Shown piece by piece: positions 13,118-23,628 of a stretch of 64,000 nucleotides of DNA; position 1 is the stretch's first letter, and every line of letters begins with the position of its first letter. The stretch is taken from contig NC_057316.1 of assembly GCF_000687475.1 (NCBI RefSeq), positions 1,984,001 to 2,048,000 of the forward strand, given 5' to 3'. Below the pieces are notes generated by a model. It had not been told where the DNA came from, ran no database searches, and was given only the letters and a program-made list of their open reading frames with translations. Origin of the DNA: Ustilaginoidea virens (Eukaryota > Ascomycota > Sordariomycetes > Hypocreales > Clavicipitaceae). A program made the translations under genes and the position numbers.

Positions 13118-14316
13118 GCCCCTTTTCCGAAAGGAATAAAAAAATCACAATTCGGTTCCTTGCGCTGGCGCTCCTGGGAGACAGTCAGAATCAATCACCC
13201 ACCGCTCGACTGCCATCCATCCATCGATACAGCAGAAAAGGTCCAGCTTCCTCGTGTGTTTTCATTCAACGGCCAACCAGCACAAGGCTACCTGGCCCTC
13301 GGCCCCTTGCCTAGATGCACTTATTCTGGGCTTTCTAGTGGCAAAGAAAGCGCAGGCTGTGATTCTATTCGCGGGTACGGAGCAACTTGACTAGACGGGG
13401 GAAACAGGGGTCACGACCTGTGAAAGGGTGGCAGCAACTTGATCATCCAACTACCCCCCTCCCTCAGGGGCGGCGGCGGCGGCGGCGTATCCTGACTGCT
13501 CACCTCGTGGCGGCTCTGCTGGAAACTCTCTTACTCCAAAAGTCGTCCACGGGCTGCGTTACATACTGCGTACGCTGCTGTCCTGTCCATTTGGTCCCAT
13601 GTCCTCAGCCCCCAAAAGGATATACGGAGTACATAAGTACATATGCACTCATACTTTGTCTTACCATGACCCCTACAGCACAGAAGTACATCTACCGACG
13701 TCGAGGTCTCATGCGACAGCCGTTGGCGTATGACAGACGCTGGGCGCGGCGCACCTCGAAGCTCCAACACTACTTTTTGCATTCTTGATATATTCCTTCC
13801 GTCTTTTTTCTTTCTTCCTACTCTTTGCCTCGCATTTGGCCTGTCCGCATTCTGTTCCCCTGCAATCATCCACTCCCTGTTTCCTCCTCGCGTGCTTCGT
13901 ATTTTTGCAAGTTTGATTGTTGCTACAGCAGGCTCCTCCGCTTCTCCCTTTTCATTTCAGGTTTTATTTCCTTGTACATGGCACATATATATGCCTTCCA
14001 GCCAGAACAATCTCTGCTGTACGGAGTACATTGATCCAGATTCATCTGTTTCAAGGTTGGCGTCGGAGAAGTGGTCACGTTATACATCGGCGTCCCCCCG
14101 CCTCTAAGGGAAAGGCTTTCTCCGTTCTGCTTTCGCCGTCAGGTCAGCCTCATCTCATCTCTCAAGACAGACAGAGATACCACCACAGCCACTCTCCTGG
14201 CACCGGAAATTGCCATCTTGTTCTTTGGCAGGCCGGCCTAACTAGCCACTTCTGCACTTGCCGGGCAGCAAACGGTGCAGACAAGACAGAAACAAAGCAA
14301 AACAAACAAACGAAAC

Positions 14317-14846
14317 ATGGCATTCCCTTCGTTTTCACCCGACATGAAATACCCAACTCCAACATTAACCATAGGAGCAAGCTACCAAGGGGGCACGGCG
14401 ACAACAACTCTACCCATGGACAGCCATATGCTCGACGGGCTGGGGATTTATGGCGAGCATGTTGACAACAGTACGCTTCTGCGCGCGTCTCTTGGTTCCG
14501 ACAGCCATCCTGCACACTCGGTATCCTACGAAAACACCACGTATGTTGGATTCGAAGCAAACGGCAGTATCACGAGAGATGCGGCAAAAAGCACCAAACC
14601 ATCAATTAGCCCGTATCTGTCTCCGGGTTATTCCAGCACTAGCACGCACAGTCCATCCATGTCGAGTGACTACTTGGCGCAAGGCCTGCCCGAATCGAAC
14701 ATCCCCGTCAACTGGGTCATGTCGCCTGACCGGGAATTCGACAACAGCTTGGCTCAGAATACGTCGAATCCTGGCTTCGGGACGCACGCCAATGGCTTTT
14801 ATCATCAGACCGGCCATCACGGCCATCACCTTGCAGCAGCAGCAGC

Positions 14847-14877
<31 letters not shown>

Positions 14878-15984
14878 GCAGCGTCGGCCGAAAGCCGGGC
14901 ACAATGGCCGGCCTTGTCTAGCCAGCTCAGCAATGCCATGGAGCAACCGAGTCCCTACAGAGGTGCGGAATCTCTCGTCGATGGGCAAAGTCAGCTGACA
15001 GCGGCTTCGATGTCGTATTTCTTGCTCGATTCCGAGCACGGTCAAGCCATGTCCACCTCGGACAGCTTGAGTGATATGACGTGCGGAGCGACAGACGACG
15101 GAGACACCGACCATGTTTACGGTAACCGGAAGCTGCGCCCTCCTCCCCCTCCTCGCCCCCCCCCTCTTCCTCAAGCTGTGCTTGGACAAGCAGGCTGCCC
15201 GGCCATTCGAGTCAGCCACGATGCCCATTCGCAGCCATCATTATCAACGGGGAACAAGCCGAACCAGCAGCACAGGAACGGCCAGATGTCGGCGAAGAGG
15301 GGCCTGGATTGTAAACCTTGCAAGAGGTCGTTTTCAAACCAGCAAGAGCGCGACTTGCACAACATGGAATGTCAGTCATTGCCGTGCCTGTTCCTGTTTG
15401 CAGGATGCCCGTCCAGGTGCAGAGGGAAGAATGAATGGAAGCGTCATATCAAGACGCAGCATCTTCTTTCGCGGCCGTTTGTGTGCCCGGATTGCACCGA
15501 CAAGGTGTTTAACCGAAAGGACTTGTTTACCCAACACTACATACGCATGCACAAGCCAGAAGACTCTGGCTTGCAGGGCAAGCAGCAGCGGGGCGATTTC
15601 GACGAGATGCTTCGACTGAAGCAAGGCCAAGCACAAGTGGGTGAGACGACGGGATGCCCCACGGCAGGCAGGTGCTTGATTTCAGGCTGCGGGCACACGT
15701 TTTCCGAGCCGCACTCCTGGGACCAGTGCTTGGAGCACGTAAGCAAGCACCTGGAGTGCGTGGCGAGACGGGAGGAGGACGCTCGACCGTACGACTTTAC
15801 ATCCGAGCAGCTGCGATACTTTGTAGCCCTCGGGGCTATAGAGCGCACCGCGCACGGATGGCTTCTGGGGAAGCAGTCCAACGGGGAGCGTGCTCGCAGG
15901 AACAAGAAGAAGATTAGCAGGGGGGCAGCCGACAAGAAGACCCGAGGGACGATGACCAAGGATAGGAGAGGGAGAAGAAGGTAG
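14317..15984 (+). CDS. C2H2 zinc-finger transcription factor with polyalanine tract
   Basis: Open frame of 555 residues from the first good ATG (MAFPSFSPDMKYPTP). The N-terminal half is Ser/Thr/Gly-rich and disordered. It holds a His cluster (TGHHGHHL) running directly into about 17 alanines, coded by GCG/GCA repeats near 14836-14882. The C-terminal half carries Cys/His clusters: CKPCKRSFSNQQERDLH, a CRGKNEWKRHIKTQH finger, and CPDCTDKVFNRKDLFTQHY. The shared K-N-[DE]-W-K-R-H finger links it to the protein encoded at 4427-6948. A 72 nt in-frame segment at about 15122-15193, with a GTAACC donor, pyrimidine-rich body and CAG end, could be a retained intron or a genuine Pro-rich linker; both keep frame. 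A nuclear regulator is inferred; the target is unknown. Confidence 0.85.
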
Positions 15985-18215
15985 CAGACGAGGCTGACGG
16001 GGATGGTGATGATGAAAAGGGGTCCTTTTCATTTCTTTTTTTTTTCTTTTTTTTTTTTCCCGGTTCTCTCTCCCTTCCCCTTTTTTTTTTTCCCTTGCCG
16101 TGTTAGAATCGGCATGATGAAACGAATATACTACGTGGCAACGCGGCTTTAACGTACGGATGCTTGACGGGGGTTTCGGTGGGTTTCGGCGCACACTTTT
16201 TGGGATCGGAAAAAGAAGAAGGACGCGCCTGTTTGGTGTGGCAACTATCAAGGAGGTCCGAGACGTCGACTTGGGGGCAAAAAAAAAAAAAAACTAAAAA
16301 GAAAGGGAAGCCAAAGAAAAAGCAAAAGCAAAAGAGCAGAGCCCGGACCCCGGAGCCTGGGCTGGTTTAGTTGTATAGAGTACAGTACTTGGCCTGGAAA
16401 CGTCCATGGCAACGGGTATGTAACGTGTGTACATACCAGCAGTCAGCCGTGCCTTTGTCATGACTTGCCGCCACGCCTCTTTGTTTATCCTGCCGTCGAC
16501 TCGGCAGTCTTTTTTTTTTTTTTTCCCCAACTTGTCGTCCTGCTGCCATGGTCTCTTGCCATCTTGCCGTCCTGCTCCCCGGTTTTCCCCCATTGCAGTC
16601 CGAGCCCTCCGTCCCCCCTCCCCCCCAAAAGGGAATCCAACCTACCCTGCACCTCGCACCATCCCAGACGTTATCCCCAGCGGGCCATCCCCCAGCCCGG
16701 CGCGGCGCGGCGCGGCGCGGCAAGGCTCGGCAAGGCTCGGCGCTCGCGAGGTACTTCGGCCTAGGTACCCAGTACGTACGGGCGAACCTGACCTCCCAGC
16801 ACGGCAACGGCGTAAGCATCAGCAAAACTCCGCGGTCAACGTCTTATTTTAGTAGATGGCATGGCAACAAGCACGGCACAGCACGGCACAGCACGGCGCA
16901 GACACGTGGCCGGCGCGGAAACAAATGCTGGGACCGACAAGGAAACCGACCGCCCCCGCCCCCCCCCCCCCCCCCCCCCCCCCAATCGCCACCCCTGCAT
17001 CCACCACCATCATTGCCACCATTACCACCGCCAACACCATGTCTACGACACACCACCACCACCACCACCATCACCATCACCAACTGAACCCCACGAGGGA
17101 ATGGGGGATGCACAGCAGCAAAACAGGGCCCAGGAATCCCCCAGCTTGCAGGCAGCGACGTGTTCCAGAATCCGGGGGCGCTGGAATGGGCCGTTGGCGT
17201 CGCCTCCTCTCGTGCGACAGTAAGCCATCCTCGAGCCAGGGGCAAAGGCAAGACGGGCGTTGATCTGCGGGCTGAAAAAAAAAAAACCAAAAGACACGAG
17301 ATACTGTGCATACGATGCATGCGATGCATCAACTACCTAGGTATGCATACTTGTGCACACACGCACACGCACCCGCACCCGCTCATACACATGCACATGC
17401 ACATGCACATGCACACCGTCGCACACGCGCGCGCCAGGCCGCCCTGCCCTGCCTCGTCGCCGCCAAGGCGCAACTTCTCCATAGTAAGAGCGTCCCATGG
17501 TAGCTAATTATACACCAGACATTACATACCAGACCAGTTGGCCCATGCTCAGCCATAACAGATACACGAAGCTCGCCCGCCTCGAGTGGGAGTCCGCTCC
17601 AAGCCCGCAAAGACATGCATTCGCAATAATAAGATAAGCCAACAGTCAGCCACATCACGCTCCCTGCTCCTTGGAGACTGGTCTTTCTAATCCACCCAAC
17701 CCAGCGACATACATAGCCCACAGTTGCAGACGGAACCGCCCAGCTTGCTGTAATGGGGTAAAAGCAAGTTTGGGAAAAAAAAAAGAAGAAAGGAAGAAGA
17801 AGAAGAAGAAAAGACCCTCCATCATCTCCTCGTGCAGCAAAATGCAGCAGAATCGATAATGATAAAGCAACGTCTTGATTCGGCCAGAGTCCGGGTTGTC
17901 GACAGTTTTGGAGACGATATCAAAGGGATAAGCAAGTAAGCTGTCCTTGTCACCCAGACATGCTCCAACGTGAAATTGCTCCAGTAAAAACATATGTCAG
18001 ACCAAACACAAACAAGAGGGCAAAAAATAAAAATGAATAACAAGAAGAAAAGAAAAAAAAGAAAAGAAAGAAAAAAAAATAGAAAAAAAAAGAAGAAAAG
18101 AGAAGAAAAGGAAAAAGAGGCGCCGGCCTTTTCCTGTGCCAGCCAATAAAGTTATACCTATTCGTCAGAGTAATTCATACAGACATCGTCAAAGATGACG
18201 TCGGCAACAATCCCA
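15985..18215. other. Intergenic region between convergent genes
   Basis: Convergent 3' flanks of the second C2H2 gene and the proline-rich gene. Contains T- and A-rich runs, GCGGC-type repeats (about 16697-16740), C25 (16959-16983), CAC/CAT arrays (about 17050-17085) and an ACATGC array (about 17388-17416). No gene is supported. Confidence 0.5.
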
Positions 18216-20522
18216 TCATGCCTGCTGCGGCTTGCTTTTGAGCTCCGACTTTGCTTTTTGCATGCTGTTGCGCTGAGCACGTCGCTGCTGTCGGAGCTTG
18301 CAGGCTATGGCGTAGCCCGGCTCATTTGCTTTCCTCCATTCTACCCAGGCTTCGTATGCTTGCTGATCTTCTGGACTCGGTTTCTTTGGCTTTGGGACTG
18401 GTCGAGGACGCGTGATAGAAGCGTTGGGTGCTGACGGTTCTGCGACGCCTACTACACCGGGCGCAGACACGAAGGGGGTGGGGATGGAGATGGGGATATT
18501 GTTCAAGCTGTGATTCTGAATTGCACCCTGAAGTGGTTTTTGTCCAAAATATGGAACAGAAAAAGTAGGAGCAGCAAAAGCAGCAGCAGCAGCAGCAGCA
18601 GCAGGAGGAGGAGGAGGAGGAGGAGGAGGAGGAGGAGGAGGAGGAGGAGGAGGAGGAGGAGGAGGAGGAGGAGGCGGAGGAGGAGGAGCAGGACCAGGAC
18701 CAGGAGCAGAAACAGGAGCAGGAACAGGAGCATGGGGGGCAGAAGGAGCAAAAGGAGCAAAAGGAGCAAAAGGAGCAAAAGGAGCAGCAGCAGAAGCAGC
18801 AGCAGCATCTCCCGTGTCCTTTACTTCGTTCGCCGCCAGCCCAAGCGCAGTCAACCCCCCAGCCTGACCAAGACCTGGTTTGTAGCCCCCAGCCGTACAT
18901 GTTATAGGAATCAGAGCGAGAGCGCCGAGATGGAATTGAGAAAGCTGACTTGCTGCATCGTTGTAGAGCATTGGTATCCCATTCATGGGCGACAGTTGTG
19001 AACCCTGGTAGACTGGCTGGACCTGTTGATGGACATGCGCGGGCAGAAGCTTCATCATGTCGATTGGCGACACGCCCACCAACTCCGGCTCTGCTTTGTT
19101 GGACGCTCTGCGTACCTCGGGAAGAGTTTGAACATCCCCCACCGTGTTCAGGCTCTCAGTTGACAATGAAAGGAACTCGCGAGCCTTGGGGTTGAGCGAA
19201 ATGGACTTTTCCGGGCCGTCAGAACCAGTCGTGTCTGCAGAGCAGTCTCCTCTAGATTGGGAAGACCTAAACGGCCAGTATTCCACCGCAAAATCTGACG
19301 CCGTCTTGACTCTTCTTCCCTGGCCTTCGGTGGGCCGCCTGAGTTGAACCTTGACTCTCGGCTCCGCGAAAGCTCCTTGGCTATGCTCGGCAGAAGATGA
19401 ATCTGCGTCGCAAGCGCTGTCACTGCCTTTGTGCATGTTTCTCTGCGGCGCTGGGGTGGGATGCCTTAGTTTTTGAATCAATTTTTGAAACATGATATTT
19501 CTTTGACCCGGCTCATCCGCGTCGAGACACATCGCTGATGCCTCAATCTCACAGCTTTCGGGGCGTGAACATGACAGCGACAGCCCGGAATCTTTTGAGC
19601 CATCTCTGAGTGACCGGTCTTCGCTACTGCATGTTTTCGAGGAAAAGAACTGCGACCCCGGCAGCAACGCCGGCTTTGCCAGCACATCAATAAAGCTGCT
19701 GAAGGCAGAGCTGCTGCTCGATTTGCGCGGGGTCGCCTCTGTCGCCTTGATAGCAGCAATGAGTTGATCCCCCTGACTTTCTTTCGGGGCTGCATCGTGG
19801 TCGCGTAAAACCATATTCCAAGGCACTGCATCGTTGGCATCCTGGTCAGAAGATGTAGACGTCAAGACGCAACGACCTCTCCTCTGAGGCGATTGACAAG
19901 GGCTCAAACATGGTGTGACATCAAAGAGATCGAGGCTGAAACCATCTGCACGTTCGACAAGTGTACTATGTCGTACAACTTCAAACGAGTGTGTGCTTCT
20001 TCCTGGTTCGCCAGGGGTCATGTCGGCGCGTCGGCCTGGGGGCTTCTCGGGTCCTGGATGACAATGAATCTGCGTCCATTGTCCACAACGTCCTAGAGTG
20101 TTTGGACCAGCCCTGGAACTGCTGGCTTGTCTTTTAGTGGAGCATGATTTGAAGGAGGAATACCTGGCATGCGATGAGCCCGAAGGGTGAGCTTCTTGGG
20201 CAACACTCAGATTCGAGAATTGAGCGGCCAAATCGTCTACACCATCGCATGTTCTCCTTGCCCGCCAATTCGGATCACTGAGGGGCTCATTTATTGTCGA
20301 GCTGGAGTGTTGATGGGTCGAGTGGCCTCTTTTCGCATGCGTCCTGAACTGATTTGGCTTGGAAATTACGGGGATGCCCATTGAAGTCTGCGTCTGACGA
20401 GCTGCACAACTTTCAGATCGTCTACTGGCACAACCAGGAATTCCAACCATCTTTCCTGTCGCCATTAGAGCAAACCCCCGGATAATGAGTGTATGGGGTG
20501 ACTTGCCTTTGATATGTTTCAT
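18216..20522 (-). CDS. Proline-rich disordered protein of unknown function
   Basis: Best model: 20522-20507 joined to 20455-18216, 751 residues, using a GC-AG intron (donor AAAG|GCAAGT, branch GCTCTAAT, acceptor CGACAG). Reading through instead keeps frame and adds 17 residues. ATG 20522 is the first ATG downstream of an apparent 5'-UTR intron acceptor (CGTAG). The N-terminal two thirds are Ser-rich and mostly disordered. Then come PFAP repeats, about 33 consecutive prolines and eight alanines, coded by a GGA-type repeat at about 18585-18680. The only compact segment is the C-terminus, which reads PEDQQAYEAWVEWRKANEPG and then a basic tail (LRQQRRAQRN). I recognise no domain; conservation of that tail suggests a binding segment. 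Function is not assigned. Confidence 0.68.
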   Translation of the reverse strand: MKHIKGKSPHTLIIRGFALMATGKMVGIPGCASRRSESCAARQTQTSMGIPVISKPNQFRTHAKRGHSTHQHSSSTINEPLSDPNWRARRTCDGVDDLAAQFSNLSVAQEAHPSGSSHARYSSFKSCSTKRQASSSRAGPNTLGRCGQWTQIHCHPGPEKPPGRRADMTPGEPGRSTHSFEVVRHSTLVERADGFSLDLFDVTPCLSPCQSPQRRGRCVLTSTSSDQDANDAVPWNMVLRDHDAAPKESQGDQLIAAIKATEATPRKSSSSSAFSSFIDVLAKPALLPGSQFFSSKTCSSEDRSLRDGSKDSGLSLSCSRPESCEIEASAMCLDADEPGQRNIMFQKLIQKLRHPTPAPQRNMHKGSDSACDADSSSAEHSQGAFAEPRVKVQLRRPTEGQGRRVKTASDFAVEYWPFRSSQSRGDCSADTTGSDGPEKSISLNPKAREFLSLSTESLNTVGDVQTLPEVRRASNKAEPELVGVSPIDMMKLLPAHVHQQVQPVYQGSQLSPMNGIPMLYNDAASQLSQFHLGALALIPITCTAGGYKPGLGQAGGLTALGLAANEVKDTGDAAAASAAAPFAPFAPFAPFAPSAPHAPVPAPVSAPGPGPAPPPPPPPPPPPPPPPPPPPPPPPPPPPPAAAAAAAAFAAPTFSVPYFGQKPLQGAIQNHSLNNIPISIPTPFVSAPGVVGVAEPSAPNASITRPRPVPKPKKPSPEDQQAYEAWVEWRKANEPGYAIACKLRQQRRAQRNSMQKAKSELKSKPQQA

Positions 20523-21893
20523 CAATGCTTCGAAGCGACCAAGAAACTGTTCTACGAAAGCGAAATGCAAAAACGAGGGTATTTGGCAAAGACGGGTGAT
20601 TTAAAGAAAAGAGAGAGAAAAGGGAGAGGGAAACAATCGCCCGAAGGAGGGATGAATCCTTCCAGCTAGTGTCCTGTGACGTGGCCGGCCTCGAGCCAGG
20701 CCAAAAGTTACGCGTCTGGTGTATACCTCGTCAGTCCCGGGACAGCTGCCACGAGAATGATGCTTTGGTGGAATACCCGGTCGGCGAAATGCAACTGCGA
20801 GAGTACTGTGGATTAAGCGAGTCGAAATGGTGGTTTTTGTGTGGGTTATCAAGCGTCCTGGACGCAAAAGTGAGTGCAAACTGACTCGGCAGCAAAAGCT
20901 CGGTGAGATGATGACGCTAGAAGAGGGCACAGCTCGCTCGGGATGAGAGATCGCTTCTGGGACGAGAATCCACAGGTTTTGCAAATGTTGAGATTGAGAA
21001 ATACAACAATCCAAAAAAAAAAAAAGGAAAAAGAGGAGAAAAGAAAGAGAAAACCAAAGGCAAGCAGCACGAATGGAGAACCCGCTGCAGTGGTTAATGA
21101 AGGTGGTGTTTCTGTGGCGAGAGATGGAGAAGAGCTGAAGGATGGGATGTAACTCGTCTTGGAGGGGAGAAGGGAAATCTTTCCTGGCCGGCGAGTTCCG
21201 CCAGATCTCAATTTGTTCGGCAGGAGTGAGGCAAGGACAAAGGGGTCAACAGGTCAACTGCGAGGAGCCGGAATTCTGGGCCAGTCGTTGGTTTGCAATC
21301 GGCTACAAGCACCGCCAAAGAGGTAGATGGGTATTTTAGGTACCTCAGGTACCTTATGTTGGATAGGAGGTAGGAGGTAGGAGGTAGGAGGTAGGAGGTA
21401 GGAGGTAGGAGGTAGGAGGTAGGAGGTAGGGTGTGGTTGTATTTGTGTTTGTGTTTGTGTCTGCCAACTTTGCTTCGGCAGGTGGTGCTGGATGATGCCA
21501 TTTCTCCGCCCAGGAATCCCAAGGCAGGCGCGAATGAATCGCAGCGACCCGTTTTGATTCCCTCAGGACAACAACAACTGCCTGGCGCGCAAACTCGACG
21601 GGTTTCACATTCCGAGAATGACACTTGGGCTATGAGATCTGGGTCTGGAGAGGGACAAGACAACGCAGCGAGATGAAAACCAGAGGCATCAAAACCAGAG
21701 GCATACCATAACATACCGCGAAACCAAACATGAAACAACGACAGCGACAACGACAACGCCATACTCTTTGCTTGCGCAGCAGGCACGCGGGATTCTTCAA
21801 CTTTGGACGACACTTGAAAGCCAACCCTGGTCAGTATCCGTTTCCCAGCAGACCTAAACGTAAACGGTCCGCAAACGGTCCGCAAACCTCAAT
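20523..21893. other. Intergenic region with 5' leader of the proline-rich gene
   Basis: The part next to 20522 contains splice-like signals on the minus strand (for example GAG|GTATAC near 20728 and CGTAG near 20550) with no ATG up to about 21100. This is consistent with a spliced 5' leader. The distal part holds an A-rich run (about 21013-21025) and the TAGGAGG array. No further gene is seen. Confidence 0.45.
21364..21430. repeat. TAGGAGG heptanucleotide array
   Basis: About nine and a half uninterrupted copies of a 7 bp G-rich unit, flanked by GGTACCTCAGGTACC and by a GTTTGT run. It does not match the fungal telomere unit TTAGGG. Confidence 0.9.
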
Positions 21894-23119
21894 TCAGCCT
21901 TGCACTGCCTGACCACCCATGTATGCGGTAAACGCCTTCTGTTCTTGCGGATTAGCTTCAGTACATCCGTGTCTTCGGGCAGGAAAGTACTTGCAGGATT
22001 TCGAGTCTGGATAAAGACGGATCCAGGGCCTGTAAATTTGCACACCAATCCCTCTGCAGAAGCTATGTTGGAGATGATGCCGCCGGAAGCCACGCGCTCA
22101 AGAACATACTTTGTGTTCCACGCCACCAAGTGACCGTTATCGACAATGTACTTCTCACCATCCACCAGCTGCAGCGCCGCGTTAGTACCGCCCTTGACTG
22201 GGTCTCGTTTGGCGCTCTCTCTGGTCATGTTGCACTCACGTCTTTGCGAATGATGGCTCCAAAGCTGGTGATCCACATGATTCCCGTGCCGCTCATTCGA
22301 TACACCCAAAGTCCCTCTCCGCTGAAGAAAGCCTTCCCCAACCCCTGGCGTTTGTGTTCCTTGACGACACCTTGAGTCGCCGCGAGGAAGGCGTCGTGTC
22401 CAACCACCCAGCTTTCTTGACCAGTCATGCGAATGCTGGTGATGTCCCCCAGCATAGGAGGGGCAAGAAGAAGCTCTCCTGGCCCAACATACCTGGAGCT
22501 GCTCATTTCAGCACCTGCAATCATCTTTTTGACGCTAAACTTGACCTCTCCACGCAACTGCATCGTCGAAGACATGGCAATCATTGCGCCTAGCATGCGT
22601 TAGTAATAAATGGCGCAAAAAAGAAATAAGGAAAAGAAAAGAAAGAAGGAAACACGGTTCTTGGTCACGAGCCCGGGGGGGGGGATCCCATACCAGGCTT
22701 TGCTTGCAGGGGACAACCAATAGCCAGCTGGATTGTCAGTATGGTGTTGGAGTCCCGGTGGCTGATCCTGTAGCTTCCTCCATTAAAGGTTCCCACGTCG
22801 TCAACGACTGCACCTGCACCGACAAATGTACCAGCTGGGGGAGCTCCGCTAGCCAGATTTGCGGCGTCGCTGGTGTTCGGCAGTGGTTCCTGTTGCCCAT
22901 CCTTCTCTGGCAAATAAGGCGCTTCAGCATCAGGGAACGAGGGAGGCGGTTCAAAATGCGGCTGCTCTGGCCGTTTGGAGGGCTCGCTTATCGAAGCTGG
23001 TCTCATGACAAGGGGAGACTGCTGTTGTTGAGGATGAGCAGCCGGTGGCAAAGACGGAGGAGGGGAGGCCGGGTACTGCTGTGCCATGATCTGTTGGTGA
23101 GATTGATGAGGCGGAGTTT

Positions 23120-23150
<31 letters not shown>

Positions 23151-23628
23151 GAACTGCTGAGCGGCTGTATGTTGAGTCAACTGAGGGGATGGCGTCTGCT
23201 GGGGTGGCGGCGGGTAGTGAACCTGCTGTCCAGACGAGGGCTGCGTAGGAGGAGGATGATATTGCATCGGTTGCCCTAGAGGCCCCTGTGAAGAAGGAGG
23301 TGGAGGAGGATAAAACTGCGTGCGGTTCGCCGGGGGAGACGTTGGCGGGGGAGGATATTGTTTCTGATGCTGCTGTTGAGGCGGAGGCGCCGAGTATTGC
23401 TGGTGGCCATGGTGCTGTTCTGCACCTCCATTAGAGAGTCAAGGGACGTGAATTCGAGCAACGCTCATGCTTCGAATGATGTTTTCCTCACCTACGGATC
23501 CCGATCCCGGAGGGGCTATAGAGAAGTCTTGTCAGCATCAACAAGTTCCAGATCCTTCAGCTGCAAGATTTACTGTAGAAAGTTGATGCGGACTGACGAG
23601 GGTAGAATTGCTGCTGCTGGGCAGACAT
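21894..23628 (-). CDS. AIM24: Aim24 family mitochondrial biogenesis protein
   Basis: Six exons on the minus strand: 23628-23574, 23515-23492 (24 nt microexon), 23419-22694, 22589-22240, 22168-21995 and 21938-21894, giving 457 residues. The first half is Pro/Gln-rich, with a ten-proline run from GGC/CGG repeats. The conserved TRAP-like beta domain follows from about residue 235: [68 protein letters not shown], and the C-terminus [16 protein letters not shown]. The last intron is GC-AG (CCT|GCAAGT) with branch GCTAAT; it is needed to reach this conserved end. Aim24 in yeast is an inner-membrane protein that supports MICOS and respiratory complexes. The Pro/Gln N-terminus is not a typical presequence, so localisation is less certain than the family. 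Confidence 0.88.

Larger units (their letters stand above)
6949..14316. other. 7.4 kb gene-free, microsatellite-rich interval
   Basis: No gene can be supported between the two zinc-finger genes. The interval carries an unusual load of simple repeats: T and CT runs (7228-7293), A runs (about 7401-7429), an AG array (about 7842-7880), G30 (8063-8092), T37 (11404-11440), C20 (12095-12114), C29 (13089-13117) and a GGC array (about 13465-13485). There are also several TACGGAGTA palindromes. The longest open frame, 10101-11045, translates into repeat-derived, biased sequence and is not accepted. Long 5' regions are common for fungal regulators, so part of this may be control DNA of the downstream gene. 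Confidence 0.5.

Noticed and set aside
21364..21430. Possible interstitial telomere repeat
   Set aside because: The unit TAGGAGG differs from the TTAGGG unit used by filamentous ascomycetes, and genes continue on both sides.
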